Shown here: positions 1 to 9,388 of the stretch, one piece after another
Layout of the letters: each line of letters starts with the position of its first letter
Numbering within the stretch: position 1 is the first letter of the stretch
Assembly (NCBI GenBank): GCA_964588795.1
Contig: CAZPQN010000001.1
Span: 58,600-122,599 of the forward strand
DNA: 64,000 nt
Direction of reading: 5' to 3'
From: CAZPQN01 sp964588795
Lineage (GTDB): Bacteria; Fidelibacterota; UBA2242
The notes under the pieces: model-generated
The model's database searches: none
Told to the model about the DNA's origin: nothing
Seen by the model: only the letters and a program-made list of their open reading frames with translations
Position numbers and translations under genes: made by a program

Positions 1-1
1 A

Positions 2-1057
2 GCCACCGCCGGTATTACCCGTACTTTCCCGGCCTCAGTACGGCTACCCTTACCTAAAAACAAGGTCATTGTCCGATTTGCTACCAGAAATCGCCAAAAC
101 CAGTACGTGGATCATTATCAGACCGAAATCGATCCCCAATCCCGCTTTGTCATCCGCGAAAAACCCGATCCACGCCTGAAACCGAAAAAAATCCTCTCCA
201 GCGGCGATCCGGCCAATAAAATTGATTTGTTGATCCTGCCTGAAGGTTATACCAAAGCAGAAATGGGAAAATTCCGGCACACTCTGACGCATTTCTGTCA
301 GGTGTTATTCGAATCTCCCCCCTTTCAGGAAAACAGGTCTAAATTCAACGTCTGGACTTTGGAACTGCCGGCACCGGAATCCGGGATAGACGATCCACGA
401 GCCAATATCTTCACCCGCACCAATTTCGGTCTGACCTATAACTCACTCGACTTAGACCGTTACGTGCTGGCTTTCGACAATAAAAGTATTCGCTCGGCGG
501 CCATGAGCGCACCTTATGATTATTTGATTTTCATCTTCAACTCAACCAAATATGGCGGAGGCGGCATTTATAATTTATGGGCGACTTGCTACAGCGACGC
601 GGAGGAAGCCGAGCAAAGCTGGTGGCCGGATTATGTTTTCGTTCATGAGTTCGGACATTCCTTGGCGGGTCTGGCAGATGAATACTATGCCTCCGCGATC
701 GTCTATAACGAATTTTATCCTGTGGATGTCGAGCCCTGGGAACCCAATATTACGGCCCTGCTGAAGCCAGCGACGCTTAAATGGCAAAAATTCGTAAGCT
801 CCACGACGCCTGTTCCCACTCCCTGGCAAAAGGAACAATATGATGCAATGGATCCGAAAAATGCTGAAGAACGCGGTGCGTTTTTAAAATCCCAGACCTA
901 TTGGAATCAAGTCGGAGCGTTCCAGGGCGCGGGATATGCCAGTACAGGACTGTACCGCCCGATGCTGGACTGTCGGATGTTCAGTAAAAGCCTCACTCCT
1001 TTTTGCCGCGTATGTCAGGAAGCCATAGAACAGGTAATCAGGTTTCATACAGAATAA
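2..1057 (+). CDS. M64-family metallopeptidase (IgA peptidase M64), 5' end cut by window edge
   Basis: Zinc peptidase of MEROPS family M64, probably secreted. The active-site stretch HEFGHSLAGLADEYY gives the HExxH zinc site followed by the family's GLxDEYY. The frame is open to base 2. Residues before the first internal GTG at 107 (a segment with PKNKVIVRFATRN, then TEIDP) fit the beta-rich N-terminal domain of M64 proteins, so the true start lies left of the window and GTG 107 is not the start. The C-terminal part has Cys pairs (MLDCRMF, FCRVC) often seen in the family. Stop TAA at 1055-1057. The M64 call is firm; the substrate is unknown and the IgA name is historical. The next gene starts 70 bp downstream, after a small hairpin. 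Confidence 0.9.
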   Translation, partial: ATAGITRTFPASVRLPLPKNKVIVRFATRNRQNQYVDHYQTEIDPQSRFVIREKPDPRLKPKKILSSGDPANKIDLLILPEGYTKAEMGKFRHTLTHFCQVLFESPPFQENRSKFNVWTLELPAPESGIDDPRANIFTRTNFGLTYNSLDLDRYVLAFDNKSIRSAAMSAPYDYLIFIFNSTKYGGGGIYNLWATCYSDAEEAEQSWWPDYVFVHEFGHSLAGLADEYYASAIVYNEFYPVDVEPWEPNITALLKPATLKWQKFVSSTTPVPTPWQKEQYDAMDPKNAEERGAFLKSQTYWNQVGAFQGAGYASTGLYRPMLDCRMFSKSLTPFCRVCQEAIEQVIRFHTE

Positions 1058-1088
1058 TGGTCGTTGGTATATCACAATAAAAAAACGT

Positions 1089-1106
1089 TAGCCGCTCTGG
1101 CGGTTA
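1089..1106 (+). terminator. Small hairpin between the M64 gene and the Cys-rich gene
   Basis: A 7-bp stem (TAGCCGC with GCGGTTA, one G-U pair) closes a TCTG loop. An A-run lies just before it and CCATTTTC just after. It could be a weak terminator for the M64 gene, or a structure near the ribosome binding site (TGGAGG at 1115-1120) of the next gene. The T-tract on the plus strand is poor. Confidence 0.3.
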
Positions 1107-1127
1107 CCATTTTCTGGAGGAATTGTT

Positions 1128-1598
1128 ATGAGAATTTTCGACACCAAAGGCATGATGGTCATTCCCAATCCAGCCCCCAAAGAGGCCGTCAGGTCGCGCA
1201 ACGTTTTAGTGGTGCAGGCCACCTACTGCCCCAATGGTCATAACCTGATCAGTTCCAGGGTTCTGTTCAACAATCTGCCGGGAATCCTACTAAAAGCGTC
1301 TACCCGGAATGAGACTGGTCTGATTGCTTTGAGCCCGATTTACGGTCAACATATCCGGGTATCACAGGAGATCAGTCTTACTGACGGAGAGGTGGTCGAA
1401 CTCAGTTGTCCGACGTGCGGTGTGCCTCTGCCAACGCATTCACCCTGCTCCTGTGGCGCTGATTTGAAGACTTGTTTCCTGACGCAGAACGTGGATTTCA
1501 CCAATTGCATTGGTATTTGCAATCGGGTTGGTTGCCCAAACTCACGCATCATCGAAAGTGGTGACCTGATCACCTTGGCTATGGTCGATGTACTCTAA
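1128..1598 (+). CDS. Cys-rich protein of unknown function with zinc-ribbon-like motifs
   Basis: 156 aa, not recognised. It has nine cysteines in the second half and middle: CPNGH at residue 34, CPTCG at 94-98, CSCG at 107-110, then C116, C127, C131 and C136. CPNGH and CPTCG are typical zinc-knuckle pairs, so a metal-binding fold is likely. No signal peptide is visible, so it is probably cytoplasmic. The ATG is preceded by TGGAGG with good spacing. It sits 3 bp before a GNAT acetyltransferase and is probably co-transcribed with it, the SGNH hydrolase and the radical SAM gene. Function is not inferred. Confidence 0.7.
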   Translation: MRIFDTKGMMVIPNPAPKEAVRSRNVLVVQATYCPNGHNLISSRVLFNNLPGILLKASTRNETGLIALSPIYGQHIRVSQEISLTDGEVVELSCPTCGVPLPTHSPCSCGADLKTCFLTQNVDFTNCIGICNRVGCPNSRIIESGDLITLAMVDVL

Positions 1599-1601
1599 TC
1601 A

Positions 1602-2111
1602 ATGTTAGTCAAGCAGACCGTTTTTTATCTCGAACTGGTAAGGCCCGGACGTGTGCCCGCGATCAAGGCTCCCAAACCGCCAGTGATCGTGCGCCGCATT
1701 CAAGCCCCCCGACCAGAACTCAATCGTCTTTTTTATCTGACGATCGGTCGGAACTGGCATTGGGTCGACCGTTCGAACTGGAGCATCGAGGACTGGCGAA
1801 AATTAATTGAACGTCAGGATTACGAGACATGGATCGCCTATCGAGGCACCACTCCGGTGGGGTACTTCGAACTCGATTTTCAGGACTGCCAGAATCCCGA
1901 AATTGTATATTTAGGAGTGATGCCCGGATTTGACGGACAGGGCTTAGGGCAATATTTACTCCAAAAAGCTGTACGGCGGGTTTGGCGCCAGGGAGCGCGA
2001 CGGGTTTGGTTACATACCTGCTCCCATGATCACCCGGCGGCTTTACATATCTACCAGAAAAATGGTTTCAGAATAATCAGACAGGAAATCGTCGAAAAGG
2101 AGTTTTCATGA
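1602..2111 (+). CDS. GNAT-family N-acetyltransferase
   Basis: 169 aa. The C-terminal half carries the GNAT fold: YLGVMPGFDGQGLGQYLLQ holds the acetyl-CoA-binding Q-x-x-G-x-G type loop (about residues 106-124), followed by HPAALHIYQKNGF, the usual final helix and strand. Transfers an acyl group from acyl-CoA to an unknown amine. The first 50 residues are not part of the fold core. The start is 3 bp after the previous stop, which suggests translational coupling because no strong ribosome site is visible. The stop overlaps the next start (ATGA). Confidence 0.85.
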   Translation: MLVKQTVFYLELVRPGRVPAIKAPKPPVIVRRIQAPRPELNRLFYLTIGRNWHWVDRSNWSIEDWRKLIERQDYETWIAYRGTTPVGYFELDFQDCQNPEIVYLGVMPGFDGQGLGQYLLQKAVRRVWRQGARRVWLHTCSHDHPAALHIYQKNGFRIIRQEIVEKEFS

Positions 2112-3217
2112 TCGGGCAAATATACTGCAAACATCATCTATTAAAGATCGCCTGGCTTTGTATTTTCTTACCAGGGGATATTCTGAGCCAAACCGGTGTG
2201 AAATACTTTTTGGGCCAGGAATTTGCTATTGATGGGATTGGGTGGCAGGAAACCGCTGATAACTTTACGCGATTACCGCTGAAATTCCAACCCTTGGTGC
2301 CTCCTGAAGTCTGGCGGCTGAGCCAAAATTCAGCCGGTCTGACTCTGCATTTTTCTACAAACGCCGAAAAAATATACATCCGCTGGAAGCCTAAACTTGA
2401 TAATCACATGCCCCACATGACAGATATTGCGACCAAGGGTTTCGATCTCTATGCCCGAGCGGAGAGCGATGTGCGATGGCGTTGGGCAGGCTGTTCCCGC
2501 ACCTGGCAGACTGGCCCACGTTACCAAGCTTTGTTGATTGATGAGCTGTCGTCGGCAACGAAGTACTGCAGGCTTTATCTGCCCCTGTATGACGGCATAG
2601 ATTCGGTCGAAATCGGCGTGCCCGATACAGCGATAATCCAGTCCTGGCGCTCTGAGTACAAGTTTCCTAAACCAATCGTGTTTTACGGCACCTCCATTAC
2701 CCAGGGAGGTTGTGCCTCACGGCCCGGGATGACTTACCCCGCCATAATCGGTCGGGAAATTGACGCCGCGACGATCAATCTGGGATTTTCCGGCAATGGC
2801 AAAATGGAAATCAGCCTGGCAGAAGCCCTGGCGGAGATCGACGCCGCCTGTTATGTCATTGATTGCCTGCCTAACCTGACCCCGGAAATGGTAGCCGAAC
2901 GAGTGGTGCCTTTTGTCCAAACATTGCGCCGGAGTCGTCCTGCAACCCCGATCATTCTCGTATCTTCGGTTTTTTATGACAATGCCTGGCTCAAAGCTCC
3001 CAGCCGCGAAAAAATCATTCGGAAAAACCAGAATCTGCGACAAGCATATCAGGAACTGGTTCAGCATAAGGTACCCCGACTAATTTTAGTGGAACCCGAA
3101 AAGCTGGAAAAAGTGACAGCCGATGGTACAGTAGACGGTGTTCATCTGACCGACTTGGGATTCAGTCGGATGGCATCGGTACTGACACCCGTCATCCTCA
3201 AAGTTTTAGAAAAATAA
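2108..3217 (+). CDS. Secreted SGNH/GDSL hydrolase with N-terminal beta-sandwich domain
   Basis: 369 aa. The first 28 residues form a signal peptide. Residues about 30-185 are the beta-sandwich lead domain found before the GDSL_3 lipase domain. The hydrolase domain then begins: block I is FYGTSITQGG (Ser nucleophile), block II/III is NLGFSGNGKME (Gly and Asn of the oxyanion hole) and block V is DGVHLTDLG (Asp-x-x-His). All SGNH residues are present, so an active esterase is expected, perhaps acting on acylated glycans (inference). AAGGAG sits 5 nt before the ATG, which overlaps the GNAT stop. Confidence 0.88.
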   Translation: MIGQIYCKHHLLKIAWLCIFLPGDILSQTGVKYFLGQEFAIDGIGWQETADNFTRLPLKFQPLVPPEVWRLSQNSAGLTLHFSTNAEKIYIRWKPKLDNHMPHMTDIATKGFDLYARAESDVRWRWAGCSRTWQTGPRYQALLIDELSSATKYCRLYLPLYDGIDSVEIGVPDTAIIQSWRSEYKFPKPIVFYGTSITQGGCASRPGMTYPAIIGREIDAATINLGFSGNGKMEISLAEALAEIDAACYVIDCLPNLTPEMVAERVVPFVQTLRRSRPATPIILVSSVFYDNAWLKAPSREKIIRKNQNLRQAYQELVQHKVPRLILVEPEKLEKVTADGTVDGVHLTDLGFSRMASVLTPVILKVLEK

Positions 3218-3229
3218 TCACCAATTGCT

Positions 3230-4213
3230 ATGCCGACGATCAGTATTGCGGAAATTGAAATTCGCCTTGCGGAATTATCCAAATTACTTGATCCCTGCCA
3301 GCTCTGTCCGCGTCAATGCCTGAGTCATAGGCGTCAGGGTGCATTTGGATTCTGTCGGCTGGGTGATCAACCCCTATTCTCCAGCGCTGTCGCCCATTTT
3401 GGGGAAGAGCCGCCGATCACCGGCAGGCATGGTTCGGGTACCATATTTCTTTCAGGATGCAACGCCGCCTGTCTTTTTTGTCAGAATTATCAGATCAGCC
3501 ATTTGCATTATGGGGAAGTGGTGACACCAACACGTTTGGCGGATGAATTTCTTGCACTCCAGGCTTCCGGTTGTGCAAATATCAACTGGGTGACTCCTGA
3601 TCCGCAGCTGCCCTTTTTAATTTCCGCGCTGGTGATTGCCATGCAAAAAGGCTTTAACCGCCCGGTGGTTTACAACACCAACGGCTATGTGCGTCGCGAG
3701 GTACTTCAGATTCTGGAAGGCATTGTTGATATATATCTTCCCGATATGAAGTATGCCGCAGATTGCTGGGCTGAGGAATACTCGAATTTGCCGCGATATT
3801 CCGCGATCAACCTCGAGGCAATCCGCGAGATGTATCGCCAGGTCGGGCCGTTGCAGGTTGATGAGCAGGGCATCGCGCGACGCGGTCTTTTAATCAGGCA
3901 TCTTGTTCTGCCGGAGGATCGGGCCGGAAGCGCGAAAATATTCCGCTCCATCGCCGCGATCGATCCGGAAATTCCAGTCAGCATCATGGCTCAGTATCAT
4001 CCCTGTTATCATGCCAGCGGGCACCCGGTGCTGGGACGGCGCGTAACGATCCGCGAATATCAGAAAGCCATCGCAGCCTTTGAGGAAGCCGGGCTCAGCA
4101 ATGCCTATACGCAACCTCTGGAAGAACTAGTAGCCGAGGATCTTTTCTTTCCGGATTTTTCCGCGAAGCCGGAGAAAATATTCAAACAAAAAGATAACCG
4201 CTTAAAGCTCTAA
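3230..4213 (+). CDS. Radical SAM protein of the PflX/COG1313 type (PflA-related)
   Basis: 327 aa. An N-terminal CQLCPRQC plus a later GFC forms a Cys-rich lead motif. Next come EEPPITG, GSGTIFLSGCNAACLFCQN with the radical SAM CxxxCxxC that holds the 4Fe-4S cluster, and downstream core-domain strands such as VVYNTNGYV and YLPDMKYA. The order matches the PflX family, which resembles pyruvate formate-lyase activase. The substrate of the family is not settled. No pyruvate formate-lyase gene lies nearby, so a role in glycyl-radical activation cannot be claimed. The gene is 12 bp after the SGNH gene and is the last of the left plus-strand run; it converges on the PAS gene 6 bp away. Confidence 0.87.
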   Translation: MPTISIAEIEIRLAELSKLLDPCQLCPRQCLSHRRQGAFGFCRLGDQPLFSSAVAHFGEEPPITGRHGSGTIFLSGCNAACLFCQNYQISHLHYGEVVTPTRLADEFLALQASGCANINWVTPDPQLPFLISALVIAMQKGFNRPVVYNTNGYVRREVLQILEGIVDIYLPDMKYAADCWAEEYSNLPRYSAINLEAIREMYRQVGPLQVDEQGIARRGLLIRHLVLPEDRAGSAKIFRSIAAIDPEIPVSIMAQYHPCYHASGHPVLGRRVTIREYQKAIAAFEEAGLSNAYTQPLEELVAEDLFFPDFSAKPEKIFKQKDNRLKL

Positions 4214-4219
4214 TCGCCT

Positions 4220-5656
4220 CTACGCCGGACGAACGACGGCCAGGATCAGACGCTCCTTCTCCAAATTGATGCGGTTTAAATTGAGGAAAAAAGGCTTAAA
4301 ATCGCTGGCCGTCAGGTGAAATTGTACTTTGCAGGATTTGAACGTTCCGACAAAACCGTTTTTCAGTACGGAAACAACTTCCGCGCGGGTTTCCGGTTCT
4401 AAAAGATCAACAATGCTTTTCGTAACCAGCTCCAACCGGGAATAACCGGTCAGCGCTAAGGCATCCTCGCTCACCCCAATGATGGAGCCTTTCAAGTCGA
4501 GCAGAAAGGCGGTTTCCTCTTTGTTCAAGATCGCCAGCAAGGCGTCTTTTTCATTGCGAGCTTCCTCATAGGCCTGAGCTAATTTGCCGTTCAGATTCTG
4601 CAACTGCATTTGTAATTTCGCCATGCGGGCTTCTTGGTGCTTCCGCTCGGTGATGTCGCGGAATATCCCGCGCGTGGCAATGAATTTACCATCCTGAAAT
4701 TGGGAATTGATATTGCCCTCGACATAAATCTCGCGACCATCGCAACTCAGAAAGACGGTCTCAATATTCTGCGCGGTTTCACCCTGCATAAGTTGTTGCA
4801 GTACCTTGCGGCAGGTCTCTATATGATCATTACGTAAAATATCCACAAATGTCATCTTCTTTAATTGCTGGTCATTGTAGCCAAGCACTTCTTTCCATTT
4901 GCGATTGACAAAGACGAAATGCCCTTTGGCGTTCACGCTCTGAATCAGGTCGTTGGCGTTTTCGAACAAGTCTGCATACTGTTCTTCCCGGCGCTTCAGA
5001 GTCTCCAGAGTACCTTCAAGGGTCTGGCGATGTTGAATCTCCAGCCGGCGGAGACGTTCGTTGCGCAGGATCATCCTGACCCGTGCGATATGGATGACGA
5101 TGGCCAAGATCGTCGCCATGAGCAAACCGAGCCCAAAATGAATCCACTCGGGATCCGACAGATAGGGTTGGGCAATCAATAGCCAGCAACCGGCATTCAG
5201 GAGTACTAAAATCAACAAATAGCCATTGGATAAAAACAATGACCCGGCCCCGATGACCAGCAGTACGAAATTTGTGGTTTGCAAAGCCTGATTGGTGAGG
5301 AATAAATGCAGGGTGGCATTGACCAGCACGAGAGCAGCTATTAACAAAGCCACCGGATGCGCGAGTCCAACCTCAAATTTTTTACCACCAGTCAAGAAAC
5401 GCAGTAAAAACATCACCAGGGCCGTACCAATTGCCGTGCACAACATAGTCGTACGCGCCTGACCGGTTAGTAAGAAGTTATGTCCAACGGCTAATAATAA
5501 ATATAACAGCCCCAGAAAAAAACTGACTGCCGGCAATGAATCGCGCACAACCTGACTACATGCAATCCTGACCTGAATATCCCGACTATTCAAATTGCCG
5601 TTAAAAGACGCGGCGGAACTTTCGGATTTTGAATTCTCGTTCACCTCATCACCCAT
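4220..5656 (-). CDS. Membrane protein with two PAS domains and no output domain
   Basis: 478 aa. Residues about 35-190 hold roughly six hydrophobic segments. A basic linker follows, then a PAS/PAC domain (YADLFENANDLIQSVNAKG to GIFRDITERKHQEA), a coiled coil (about 340-370) and a second PAS-like domain (FLLDLKGSIIGVSEDALAL onward) that runs to the stop. There is no histidine-kinase, GGDEF, EAL or HTH domain, so it has a sensor layout without a recognisable effector. It may pair with a partner protein, or the second PAS may itself be the interface. The downstream neighbour on the opposite strand ends 6 bp away, so the missing part is not simply an adjacent frame. Followed upstream by the TPR gene, with about 60 bp between them. 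Confidence 0.8.
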   Translation of the reverse strand: MGDEVNENSKSESSAASFNGNLNSRDIQVRIACSQVVRDSLPAVSFFLGLLYLLLAVGHNFLLTGQARTTMLCTAIGTALVMFLLRFLTGGKKFEVGLAHPVALLIAALVLVNATLHLFLTNQALQTTNFVLLVIGAGSLFLSNGYLLILVLLNAGCWLLIAQPYLSDPEWIHFGLGLLMATILAIVIHIARVRMILRNERLRRLEIQHRQTLEGTLETLKRREEQYADLFENANDLIQSVNAKGHFVFVNRKWKEVLGYNDQQLKKMTFVDILRNDHIETCRKVLQQLMQGETAQNIETVFLSCDGREIYVEGNINSQFQDGKFIATRGIFRDITERKHQEARMAKLQMQLQNLNGKLAQAYEEARNEKDALLAILNKEETAFLLDLKGSIIGVSEDALALTGYSRLELVTKSIVDLLEPETRAEVVSVLKNGFVGTFKSCKVQFHLTASDFKPFFLNLNRINLEKERLILAVVRPA

Positions 5657-5718
5657 AAAGTATCACGTTTGAAATATTTCCAAGTCCGGTCTGATTTTAA
5701 ACATTTTCCGGCTAATAG

Positions 5719-6933
5719 TCAATTCGATTTGTTGTCGCCGGGTTTGTCCTGCGCCGTTTTATTCCTCATCACGTATTCCCGGGCAAGTGTGCAAGCCCGG
5801 GTTCGGTTATTTAAATTTACCGCCCGCTGATAGCATTGATTAGCTTTTGCCGGGCGGTCAGTCAAATTGTATACCTGCCCGAGACGCAGCCAGGCGTAGC
5901 CCAAGTTGACATCCATTTCCAGGTTGTAATCCTTAATAGCTGTCTGCAGTTCGCGCTCGGCGGTGCGTAAATCATTTTGCAGTAAGGCTAAGGTCCCATT
6001 CAATATTTTCAGACGCAACTTGTACTCCGCCGCGCTGGTGCCTTTCAATTGCGGTAGGAGTGACTCGATTTGCCGGATCCGGCCGACGGCTTCCTGTGGA
6101 CGACGCAATTCCATCAACGCCTCTGCTGTCAGAAAATGGTAATAGGGATTGCGCGGAAATTCCTCAGCCAAAGCGGAGGCGTAATTAAGCGCTTGCCGAA
6201 AATCGCCTTCATAGTACAGGTTAACCATAGCCAGAATGCCGCGGGCTTCCCAGCGTCCATATTGGGCTACCTTGGCGGCCGTTTCAATCCGTCTTAGTCC
6301 TTCCGTTCGGGAACCACTAATTTGCAGAATCCAAGAGGCGATTTTCATATATCCGGATGACAATCCAACATAGTAACTAAATACTCCGAACGGCAGGTGC
6401 AATTCGCAGAAATCGGGATTCGCTTTCTGAGCCTGCCTGATATAACTCAACGCCTGTAACCCGTTGGTGATGACCGCAAGCCAGTTTTTAGCAGCTAACT
6501 GCAGGCGCGCTTTGAGGCCCGCGGTGACTCCGGTGTAGAATAAAAGTTCGGCGTCTCCCGGCTTTTCAATCAACCGAATACGGTATAGCCGGAGAGCCAC
6601 ATCAATTCTTTCAAACAAAATTCTGTTGCCGCTGGAATATCCATAATTTTCCTGATTCAGCATCCATTCGGTTGCCAAAGCTCCTAAAGGCGCCAGTGGG
6701 TGAAACGGTCTTTCGGTTACCATTTTGGTAAACAACTGGTTGGCCGCGGCAAAGTCCATGTTGTACATTAAATGCAGGGCTTCCACAGCCTGCATATCCT
6801 GCTGGACGCGGATGGGTTGCGCCGACAGGCATACCGATAATGCCATCATCAAGAGAAATGCGAAAACCAATCCTGATTTTCTTACGCCGTCTCGCTGGCG
6901 ATGCGTTACAAAATAATTCGTTGTTGCATGCAT
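5719..6933 (-). CDS. Secreted tetratricopeptide-repeat protein
   Basis: 404 aa from ATG 6933. The residues after it, with basic THRQRDGVRK and then the hydrophobic SGLVFAFLLMMALSVCLSA, make a clear signal peptide. An extra 48 nt upstream start with a TTG and look non-coding. The rest is alpha-helical with TPR-like units, clearest in the C-terminal third (YAWLRLGQVYNLTDRPAKA followed by NQCYQRAV). Probably periplasmic, as a protein-interaction scaffold; the partner is unknown. Same strand as the PAS gene and probably co-transcribed with it. Confidence 0.8.
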   Translation of the reverse strand: MHATTNYFVTHRQRDGVRKSGLVFAFLLMMALSVCLSAQPIRVQQDMQAVEALHLMYNMDFAAANQLFTKMVTERPFHPLAPLGALATEWMLNQENYGYSSGNRILFERIDVALRLYRIRLIEKPGDAELLFYTGVTAGLKARLQLAAKNWLAVITNGLQALSYIRQAQKANPDFCELHLPFGVFSYYVGLSSGYMKIASWILQISGSRTEGLRRIETAAKVAQYGRWEARGILAMVNLYYEGDFRQALNYASALAEEFPRNPYYHFLTAEALMELRRPQEAVGRIRQIESLLPQLKGTSAAEYKLRLKILNGTLALLQNDLRTAERELQTAIKDYNLEMDVNLGYAWLRLGQVYNLTDRPAKANQCYQRAVNLNNRTRACTLAREYVMRNKTAQDKPGDNKSN

Positions 6934-7101
6934 ACTTACCGGAAAATATACGATTTTTTTCTCGGTTTGTCTCGGTACCAATTTTCATGACCCGCGCACG
7001 ACAGGCATAATGCCGTAAATCTGATTGAATCCGCCGCTCCGCAAGTTTGTTATATCACGATTGAATATTTAATTTTAAGTATCAGTGAAAGGCGGAAAAT
7101 C

Positions 7102-7656
7102 ATGAGTGTAGAATCCACAATTGCTGCACGTCGGGCGTACCGATCCCTGGCACCGGTAACGATAACGCCGGAAATCATCAGTGATTTGGCGCAGTGTGCA
7201 AGTTTGGCGCCCTCCTGTTTCAATAAACAACCGTGGCGTTATATTTTCGTCACGGACAAGGCAGTCTTGCAGAAAATTCAGGCCGCTCTGGCACCCGGCA
7301 ACGAGTGGGCCAAACAGGCTTCGGCGATAGTGGCAGTTTTTACCCAGGACGAACTCGATTGTATTATCCGTGAACGCCGATATGCTCTTTTTGACACCGG
7401 ACTGGCCACTGCGCAGCTCATCCTCAGGGCGACCGAACTGGGCCTCGTTGCCCATCCCATCGCCGGTTTTGATGTTGAGTCGGTTGCTGTCGCGCTCGCC
7501 TTACCAGCTGAGTTTACGCTAATTGCCCTCCTGATCATTGGACAAAAAGTCAGCAAACCTTTCCTGCAGCTCAGCCCTAAACAACAGGAGCAGGAGGCGA
7601 TTCGTCCCGCCCGTCTGCCATTTGAAAAATTCGTCTTTCTCAATCAATATCAATAA
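7102..7656 (+). CDS. Nitroreductase-family protein
   Basis: 184 aa, FMN-dependent NAD(P)H oxidoreductase fold. Seen: IAARRAYRSLAPVTI (Arg pair binding the FMN phosphate), CASLAPSCFNKQPWRYIFV (the family's AP-S--N-QPW motif), DTGLATAQLILRATELGL and the closing region IGQKV. Length is normal for small single-domain nitroreductases. The physiological substrate cannot be told. Ribosome site AAAGGCGG precedes the ATG. It lies 24 bp before fhs and is likely to share its transcript. Confidence 0.9.
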   Translation: MSVESTIAARRAYRSLAPVTITPEIISDLAQCASLAPSCFNKQPWRYIFVTDKAVLQKIQAALAPGNEWAKQASAIVAVFTQDELDCIIRERRYALFDTGLATAQLILRATELGLVAHPIAGFDVESVAVALALPAEFTLIALLIIGQKVSKPFLQLSPKQQEQEAIRPARLPFEKFVFLNQYQ

Positions 7657-7680
7657 TCCCAAATATTCTCGGAGGTTCGT

Positions 7681-9348
7681 ATGAAAGCCGGAAGTACAGC
7701 CACAGAACGACCCGACCTACGTCCCATTACTGAGGTTGCCAAACAGCTTGGTTTGCGCCCCGCAGACCTGGAGCTATACGGAAAACGTAAGGCGAAAATT
7801 AATCTGGAAGTATTGCCCCGATTAACAGCGAACCCGGATGGCAATTTGGTACTGGTTTCCGCCATCACTCCAACGCCATCGGGAGAGGGCAAAACGACGG
7901 TCGCGATCAGCCTGGCGATGGGACTCAACCGCATTGGACAAAAAGCCATTGTCACGCTCCGCGAGCCTTCCCTCGGTCCGCTGTTTGGCATGAAAGGGGG
8001 AGCCACCGGTGCCGGTCAGGCTAAAGTTCACCCAACGGTGGACATCAATATGCATTTCACCGGTGACATTCATGCCGTGACATCCGCCCACAACCTGATT
8101 TCGGCGGTACTGGATAATCATATTTTTCGCCGTAAGGAACCGATGCTTGACCCCCGGCGAATAGTCTGGCGCAGGGTAATGGATATGAACGACCGCAGTC
8201 TCCGCAATATTGTTCTGGGATTAGGCGGAAAAAACGATGGCTTCCCGCGGCAGGGCGGCTTTACCATTACCGCTTCATCCGAAGTGATGGCCATCCTGTG
8301 TTTGTCGCTATCATATCCGGAACTGAAAGAACGCATCGGCAATATCTTCCTCGGTCATACGTTTGACAATCAACCGGTCTACTTGCGTGATCTAAAAATC
8401 AGCGGTGCCGTTACAGCCTTACTGAGGGATGCATTGAAACCCAATTTAGTGCAAACCAGCGAAGGCGGACCAGCTTTCGTGCATGGTGGCCCTTTTGCCA
8501 ATATTGCTCAGGGCACTTGCTCGATTATGTCGATGAAATTAGCCCTGAAACTGGCTCCTTACGTCGTGACGGAAGCTGGATTTGGATTCGATCTGGGCGC
8601 CGAGAAATTTTTCGATATCGTCGCCCGCAAAACGAATTTGAATCCTAAGGTTGTCGTATTGGTCGCGACCGTGCGCGCTTTAAAAATGCACGGCGGTGTT
8701 CCCTTAAAGGAAATCAGCAATCCCGATCCGCCAGCGATAGAGCGCGGGTTTCCCAATCTCGAAAAACACCTGGAGAACATCGCCAAATTTCAGGTTCCGG
8801 CGATCGTCGCTATCAATCGCTTTACGACCGACTCGGAGGAAGAAGTACGCACCCTCGTCAATTTGATTGCCCGTCAAGGCACCGAGTCTGCTATTGTGGA
8901 ATCGTATATCAAAGGAGGCGCTGGGGCGATTGAATTGGCCGAAAAGGTATGCAAAATCGCCGACCATCAGCGTCACTACACGCCGCTTTACGACCTGAAT
9001 TTACCCGTGCGGGAAAAAATTGAAACAGTTTGCCGAGAGATGTACGGTTGCCGCGCTGTCGAGTACACTCCGGACGCCAACGATGACCTGATGCGCATCG
9101 AAAAATTGGGTTTGACGAATCTGCCCGTCTGCATTGCCAAGACCCAAAGCAGTCTTTCAGATAATCCCGACTTGCTTGGACGACCCCGTAATTTCCTCCT
9201 GACGGTTCGCAATGTACTGATCTCCGCCGGCGCTGGGTTTCTAATTCCCGTCACCGGGAACATCCTGCTGATGCCGGGACTACCGGTGAAACCCGTCGCT
9301 GAGAATATTGAGATTGATGCAACTGGCGAAATTATCGGTTTGCAGTAA
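7681..9348 (+). CDS. fhs: Formate-tetrahydrofolate ligase
   Basis: 555 aa, full length. Makes 10-formyl-THF from formate, THF and ATP in one-carbon metabolism. The P-loop TPTPSGEGKTT is at residues 63-73, followed by the family's REPSLGPLFGMKGGATGAG and FTGDIHAVTSAHNL. Later KTQSSLSDNP and GAGFLIPVTGNILLMPGLP are typical C-terminal motifs. Start supported by GGAGGT 5 nt before the ATG. It can serve purine synthesis or the methyl branch of the Wood-Ljungdahl pathway; no other pathway gene is in the window, so this cannot be decided. Confidence 0.97.
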   Translation: MKAGSTATERPDLRPITEVAKQLGLRPADLELYGKRKAKINLEVLPRLTANPDGNLVLVSAITPTPSGEGKTTVAISLAMGLNRIGQKAIVTLREPSLGPLFGMKGGATGAGQAKVHPTVDINMHFTGDIHAVTSAHNLISAVLDNHIFRRKEPMLDPRRIVWRRVMDMNDRSLRNIVLGLGGKNDGFPRQGGFTITASSEVMAILCLSLSYPELKERIGNIFLGHTFDNQPVYLRDLKISGAVTALLRDALKPNLVQTSEGGPAFVHGGPFANIAQGTCSIMSMKLALKLAPYVVTEAGFGFDLGAEKFFDIVARKTNLNPKVVVLVATVRALKMHGGVPLKEISNPDPPAIERGFPNLEKHLENIAKFQVPAIVAINRFTTDSEEEVRTLVNLIARQGTESAIVESYIKGGAGAIELAEKVCKIADHQRHYTPLYDLNLPVREKIETVCREMYGCRAVEYTPDANDDLMRIEKLGLTNLPVCIAKTQSSLSDNPDLLGRPRNFLLTVRNVLISAGAGFLIPVTGNILLMPGLPVKPVAENIEIDATGEIIGLQ

Positions 9349-9388
9349 GACCAGTTAGTAAGAAATCCCCTTTGCGTTATAAAACAAT

